Assembly: GCA_947034895.1 (NCBI GenBank)
Contig: OX344762.1
Coordinates: forward strand, 76,998,981 to 77,062,980
Length of the DNA: 64,000 nt
Source: Rhytidiadelphus loreus
Lineage: Eukaryota; Streptophyta; Bryopsida; Hypnales; Hylocomiaceae
Direction: 5' to 3'
Shown here: positions 59,270-64,000 of the stretch, piece after piece
Layout: each line of letters starts with the position of its first letter
How positions within the stretch are numbered: the first letter of the stretch is position 1
Notes under the pieces: model-generated
Databases searched by the model: none
Told to the model about the DNA's origin: nothing
What the model saw: the letters and a program-made list of their open reading frames with translations, nothing else
Made by a program: the position numbers and the translations under genes

Positions 59270-60000
59270 CCCTTTTGAAGATAGTATCTTAAGAGCTCAA
59301 CCCACATCACTTTTGAACTCTTTCTATTGAATGTCTCTCGGTGAGAGCTCAAGGAGTACAACAATTACACCATGATGTTTGACACTATTATTTCTATTTC
59401 TATTCCTATTTTCTTCATAAATTTTAATCATTTTTTAAATTACTATGATTTCTTATAAAGAAATTTCTTTAAAAAAACATATAAAATTAAATTTAATATT
59501 TTTAATTATGACAAAAGTGAGATTACATTTTAGACATATACTACACATAAAAAAACATCAAAATTAAAAATTAAAAAAATTTAAATGTAGAAATCTAATG
59601 AAGTTTGACCAAGCCTAGAAACAAAATGCCATTCAATGAATTAATTCTCGAACTGAAGCTACACATAGAATGAGCCCCATTCTTTGAGAAAAAAAGAAAA
59701 GAAAGAGCCCCATTAATTCCAATCCCCACGTTCCTCTTGCGACCCACTACTTCAATAAGTACCATGGCAATGATTTATTACGCCCATTAAGTTAATATGA
59801 AGTTTATCACGTCAATGGCACATGTCAAGATTGCGATAGGCCGAATATTATTAAGTTAAGCAGAGGCTAATAAGCTTAAGCTAATTCAGTTTCTGCCAGA
59901 TCTGTTAGCCAATATAAGTTGAGCTTTATCTTATATGCTGTTAACTTCGTACCATTTTATTCCTGTCCTTTACTGAGCCTACGCGAGGGGTACGGTTTTT
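59270..60000. repeat. Mosaic of duplicated segments
   Basis: 59272-59555 is the inverted relative of 56240-56510; 59584-59612 is the inverted relative of about 55700-55728; 59655-59995 is the uninterrupted relative of 57125-57900. No gene is seen. Confidence 0.75.
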
Positions 60001-60104
60001 CTTGTAATAGGATGCGTTTGCAGCAAGTTAATGGCAACTTCAAACACAATTCAATGGAACGCATTTCCTTTGCTTCAAAAAATTAAAAAAAAATTAAAAA
60101 TTAA

Positions 60105-60372
60105 AAAATTAAATACTTACATACCCAAGAAAAAAAAGCCGAAACCCAAACTTGGATCCAAATGGATTGCTTGCTGGTGTGAAACACAGGCTTGACATTC
60201 TGACTCCATAACGACATGGCCAGCGAGCCAAGCCTCTGTTGCATCTGACTCAAGGAGTTGGACGCAGGTGTCGTCGTGGGCAGCCCCCCGCCAGCGTTGC
60301 GGACCACGGACCACGGACCGACCGTGGGGGGCATTGTCGGCAAAGCAGGTTGCAAACGATGAAGCTTTAAAA
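60105..60372 (-). CDS. Candidate coding exon or gene fragment, unrecognised
   Basis: The minus strand has a T-rich tract ending AAAG (about 60373), then a GC-rich frame LHRLQPALPTMPPTVGPWSV, GGGLPTTTPASNSLSQMQQR, LGSLAMSLWSQNVKP. The composition (Pro/Thr/Ser-rich followed by an amphipathic helix) and the abrupt GC rise suggest real coding origin. After SIWIQVWV the frame becomes low-grade, so the exon probably ends before about 60150. No neighbouring exon is seen. I do not recognise the protein; it may be a captured or decayed fragment. Confidence 0.3.
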
Positions 60373-60489
60373 ATAAAATAAAAATAAATCGTACGTGGGT
60401 GCCTAATCGACCAAACTCGTCGGCGTCGTTTTTTTATCCTCGATCGGTGTTGGGTTGAGGGAGAAAAGCGAAGTAACTTTGGTTCTTTA

Positions 60490-60628
60490 GCATTAGTGGA
60501 AACTTGGGCCACGTAGATTAGGAAAATGATTACAAGAAGATTCAAACAGGAGTCAAGTTTGTCATATGGGTTGTATTGTGGGTTGTCTTCTCCCTAGAGT
60601 CTATGTGGCTGAAAGTTGCACCAGTGGA
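60490..60628 (+). mobile_element. MITE family 2, degenerate copy 4
   Basis: Left part gcattagtggaaacttgggc, cacgtagattaggaaaatga matches the family 2 left half with changes. The right end (ctgaaagttgcaccagtg) is poorly preserved. Length about 139 bp, as expected. Confidence 0.5.
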
Positions 60629-61601
60629 GCAGGACCAATAGACGTTAAGAGTATCTTCATTCAAGGGTCTACAATTGAGTCCACTAGATTATGTATGTAT
60701 ACCGAACTCAAGAACTACATGCCTCTTATGAAGTGTAGACTCTCCGGTTGTTTAGCAATGATAATTCACCTTTAGTCATCCTACTATTTTGTGGCTATCT
60801 AGGTATTTCGTGAACTCTCCACAACCTTTCCTAGATTATCGTGAAGGTAATAATGAAGTTTAGCAAGTGATAAAGTTTACACTTTGGATGTCTAGGCAAG
60901 TGGATTTGGTTGATTCAATTAATATTGTTTAGATGTCATACAAAGCTCGCCTTCATCAAGGCCTTCATATTCTTCATTATTTTGCATCCATCCATAGTCA
61001 AGAAAAAAAATGTGATTCAGAGAGGTCTACAACTACAAATCTTTGATTGAAGTGTACCATATAGTCTTTTATGTGGTTAGCTTTTAAATTCATTGGTTCA
61101 ATATTAAAAGGTTGGTATCATATATATGATACCTTATTTGACTCTTAGAACATGAAGTATTTACTAAAAATACAGGAAGACAAATACCAAGATTGATAAT
61201 TCAACCTTTCATGTTTAGAAGCCATTTTAGCATCTAAGCCTTGCCATGTTCAAGTACGACACTATACAATAGAATACATGACGGCCATTCTATATCTTCT
61301 TAGACATGTAAGAGGTGCAATAACAATCCAAATTGGGAGTGCAATGTCTCATTGGATTCAATTCATCAAGATTGAACAAATTGTTGCCACTAGTACTCTA
61401 TTCCTTGTGTATACCTCAATTCATGCACCTTCTATGTCAAATACACAAAAAACTCCATTTTGCAAACACAATTGGCTTTCCAATCCCTTAATCTTGTAAT
61501 GCCTTGGCAACCTCCAAACTTCTAATAGATGATAAAGAATCCTTCTACGTAAGACGATGTTCATCCTTGAAGTTTTGTGTGAAAAGGGGAGGTCTTGCAT
61601 A
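60629..61601. other. AT-rich spacer
   Basis: Segment 61190-61400 is a diverged relative of 28230-28450. No gene is seen. Confidence 0.5.
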
Positions 61602-61969
61602 TTAGAATAAACTTGCCTTTTACTACATAGATCCAAAAACCGGACAACAACTATTCCAATTACCAAACAATAACCGCACAATTCAACTACCACTTCAATT
61701 GTGATGGGAACGAAATTTTGTACCACCGCCCAATGACTGTACACTATGCAACGAAGGATTGCAACAAATTTTTAATTAGATTTTAGCTTCATCGCCTTTA
61801 AATTGCAATAAAATTTGTCAAATAGAATCTGTTTGCATTTTGGTTTTTGAAGGTAAATCTTAACATGACATTTAATAATCATGCCCAATTTCAAAACATA
61901 CAAGTCTCTATAGTTATGTGGAGAAGGATTTGAATGTTGTCTGTGTGGTGATCAACAAGTTTACTCTAG
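61602..61969. mobile_element. MITE family 5, copy 2
   Basis: Left end ttagaataaacttgcc; reverse complement of right end actagagtaaacttgttgat. Internal order as in copy 1: ccgcccaatgactgtacact, taaattgcaataaaatttgt, atgacatttaataatcatgc, ttcaaaacatacaagtct. Length 368 bp; more decayed than copy 1. Confidence 0.75.
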
Positions 61970-63170
61970 TTTGACCTTCAATGATTCACACAGTACCCCA
62001 AAGGATGATTTCTATGGTGACCAGCCCAACGTGCCAGGGGTCAAGGGTTAACTCAAAATTACCGATTGTATGATAATTTGGAGTTCGATTCCTGAACTTG
62101 TTCTGTGCCTCTAAATCTTCGGTCTCTTCCGTCCACTTTTTAAAATTTAAAATTTTTTTTTTTCCTTCTCTTCGGTTGTTGTTGTGGAAAGTCCTATTCC
62201 ATCTTCACGTCCTTTTGGATTATTGGGAACATAATACGCAAGGCATCTGCAGGTGCTTGAGTGAAATAGAAGACATTCACTGTGGGATGACATTATCCTG
62301 AGCTCGGACAGAGCAATGAGGTGCCTGGTGCAGGGAATGGGTGCAAAGTAAACATAATGGAATGACCATTATTTTATCATATTCGACAAAAAAAGAAAGA
62401 AAAAAGGAAAAAAGAGAGAGAGTAATTAAACCCAATAGGAGCATCCACGCAGTATACAACCACCACTCCAGTCGGTCAACAAAGACGTAGATAAAAAAAC
62501 AATACTAAGAAGACATACCCCACAAACACGGGCGGTATCATCTTGTAATTAAGAATCAAACGTCTAGTATCTCTAATAGACAACTTTTAAGGAGAATGAG
62601 ATGGAAACTTTATGTTCTGAATGATCATAAGATTATTAACTTAGGCATAAGCATTTGAATCCTTTGAACTGAAAATATTGCTCATATGTAAGGATGGAGG
62701 TAGGAGCTCGTAAGGTAGGAAGGTCTACACACTGTCTCTTTAATAAGCCTATCTAACTCATCAATGTTTGTAATAGAGATTTGAAGGAACATGTCACTCA
62801 TTTCTAAATAGGGGATGCATTTAGTATCTGATTGGTTTATGGGTCTCCTACATTAATGAAAAATGAAGTGAAAAAAAAAATGAGGACTCCATTGTAGAAA
62901 CAAGGTATCATGTCAAATCGTAACTTCAAGATTCTCAAGCTTGCATTATCAAATCTCACTATGGTAATGAATGAATTGGTTAGTGCTATGCATACTCAAG
63001 CAACTTGTCCCTACAACTCCCCCAAGGTTAGTGTTTAATAATGCTTTGACTGCAAACAAGGATATGAGGAATAATTAATCATCAAAATCTTATGTTATCA
63101 AAAGTTTAGTAGGAATTTGGATTTAGCGTCCCCAATTAGATAGTAGACATCTCCAAATGAATCAACTGTG
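61970..63170. other. Spacer
   Basis: No gene is supported. A (GA)n/A-rich patch lies at 62390-62422. A tRNA-like B-box word (gttcgattcc, 62092) lacks a foldable partner. Confidence 0.45.
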
Positions 63171-63357
63171 CTCTAATGTAGAAGTTTGGGCATAACACCA
63201 TCTTTGTGTGCATGGCACGACGCAACCACTCGTGCTCTAATGTAGAAGTTTGGGCATAACACCATCTTTGTGTGCATGGCACGACGCAACCACTCGTGCT
63301 CTAATGTAGAAGTTTGGACATAACACCATCTTTGTGGGCATGGCACAACGCAACCAT
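63169..63357. repeat. Tandem repeat, 64-bp unit, 3 copies
   Basis: The word ctctaatgtagaagtttgg starts at 63171, 63235 and 63299. The first two units are identical by eye; the third has about five changes. The unit contains atggcacgacgcaaccact. No reading frame is maintained across it, because 64 is not a multiple of three. Confidence 0.96.
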
Positions 63358-64000
63358 TCTCTTACAGTTACCTAGGTTGAATTGTTTGTGTGAACTGGAC
63401 TAGTTGCACTCCCTTCTCATTTTTTTTTTAATTCACACTATTCCTTTGAAAAATAAATAAATATATAGAAGATTGGTTTATTACTATTCGCAGAGCCACA
63501 AGCGGAAGAGATTATTTACTTATTTGTTTATTTTGGCACACATTGAAGTTCATTTCAACAACAAAAAAGAAACCCATATAACAACACTCGGAGATGATGA
63601 CTATGGGGCCAAAGGTGGGACTCGCAACAAAAGGTTATAAAGTTGCTAGGGTGATTTTTGATCCACTTGCCCTTCATTTCATCCCTAGAGTAGATAGGTT
63701 TAATTTGACCCCATTTGTGATCAAATTGCGCCAACTAAACACTTCAGCTTGGGTGGTGGTGGTATTTGTGGATCCTCCTCATCTTCTTCCAACACTTTTG
63801 CCAGGCACTACACCCACAATCTGTTCTGTGAGTCCATTCAGTCCCTCTTCTCTGAAAAGAGCTAAAAAATTGGAGTCCAAGACACGGCAGCAGACAGGCC
63901 ATGTACAGTAGAAACCACAAAGGTGGGGTTGCACATGCGTCCCTGCTGGTAGGAGATGCCAAATACAGACACACACATCATGGCCCTGTTGACAGTAAGA
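63358..64000. other. Right-edge region, GC rising, no gene confirmed
   Basis: Frames of 105 codons (plus, 63594-63911) and 65-76 codons (minus, 63744-63976) overlap each other; none shows a domain I know. The minus-strand frame FLALFREEGLNGLTEQIVGV has a helix-like look and could be an exon of a gene to the right of the window, but this is not supported further. Confidence 0.25.

Noticed and set aside
62011..62101. tRNA or tRNA-derived SINE (gttcgattcc as B box, tggtgaccag as A box)
   Set aside because: The A box is imperfect and no cloverleaf or acceptor stem can be drawn.

Overview
This is a nuclear window from a land plant, recognised from one intron-containing gene at the left edge: a TTL protein (tetratricopeptide repeats followed by a thioredoxin-like domain), a family typical of embryophytes. 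The clade cannot be fixed from the sequence. The rest is AT-rich, gene-poor and full of small inverted-repeat elements and decayed retroposons, as in a medium or large plant genome. All coordinates and repeat alignments were read by eye; no search was run.

Layout. 1-4257 (minus strand): seven coding exons of TTL, the C-terminal end running off the window. 4258-6250: upstream region with a duplicated block, a TATA box next to a pyrimidine-rich tract, and microsatellites. 6250-10300: AT-rich spacer with a 31-bp minisatellite and a 150-bp tandem repeat. 10308-12327: a candidate inverted-repeat DNA element that encloses 33 identical copies of a 19-bp unit. 12330-29300: spacer with scattered small repeats, one GC-rich island (14.05-14.62 kb) and an array of about 92 bp units (18.7-19.0 kb). 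29330-30950: GC-richer block with a roughly 0.36-kb tandem duplication and many short tandem repeats, without a convincing gene. 31-64 kb: a mosaic of short inverted-repeat (MITE-like) families, old AT-rich repeats, segmental duplications (55-60 kb), one candidate coding exon (60.1-60.4 kb) and a 64-bp triple repeat (63.2 kb).

The biological content is therefore one gene plus a record of transposition. At least six MITE-like families can be defined inside the window itself: family 1 (nine copies, TA target duplication, AGGTAG ends), family 2 (138-bp, ends CTAGTAGAAACATGG), family 3 (ends CATTAGA), family 5 (ends AGTAAACTTGCC), family 6 (ends GGGGTGAATTGACCCC) and family 7 (one copy, about 80-bp termini). 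A separate series of short fragments ending in a small hairpin plus poly(A) looks like LINE or SINE 3' ends; one has a 14-bp target duplication and a matching empty site 2.5 kb away. No reverse transcriptase, integrase or transposase reading frame, tRNA, rRNA or CRISPR array could be supported.
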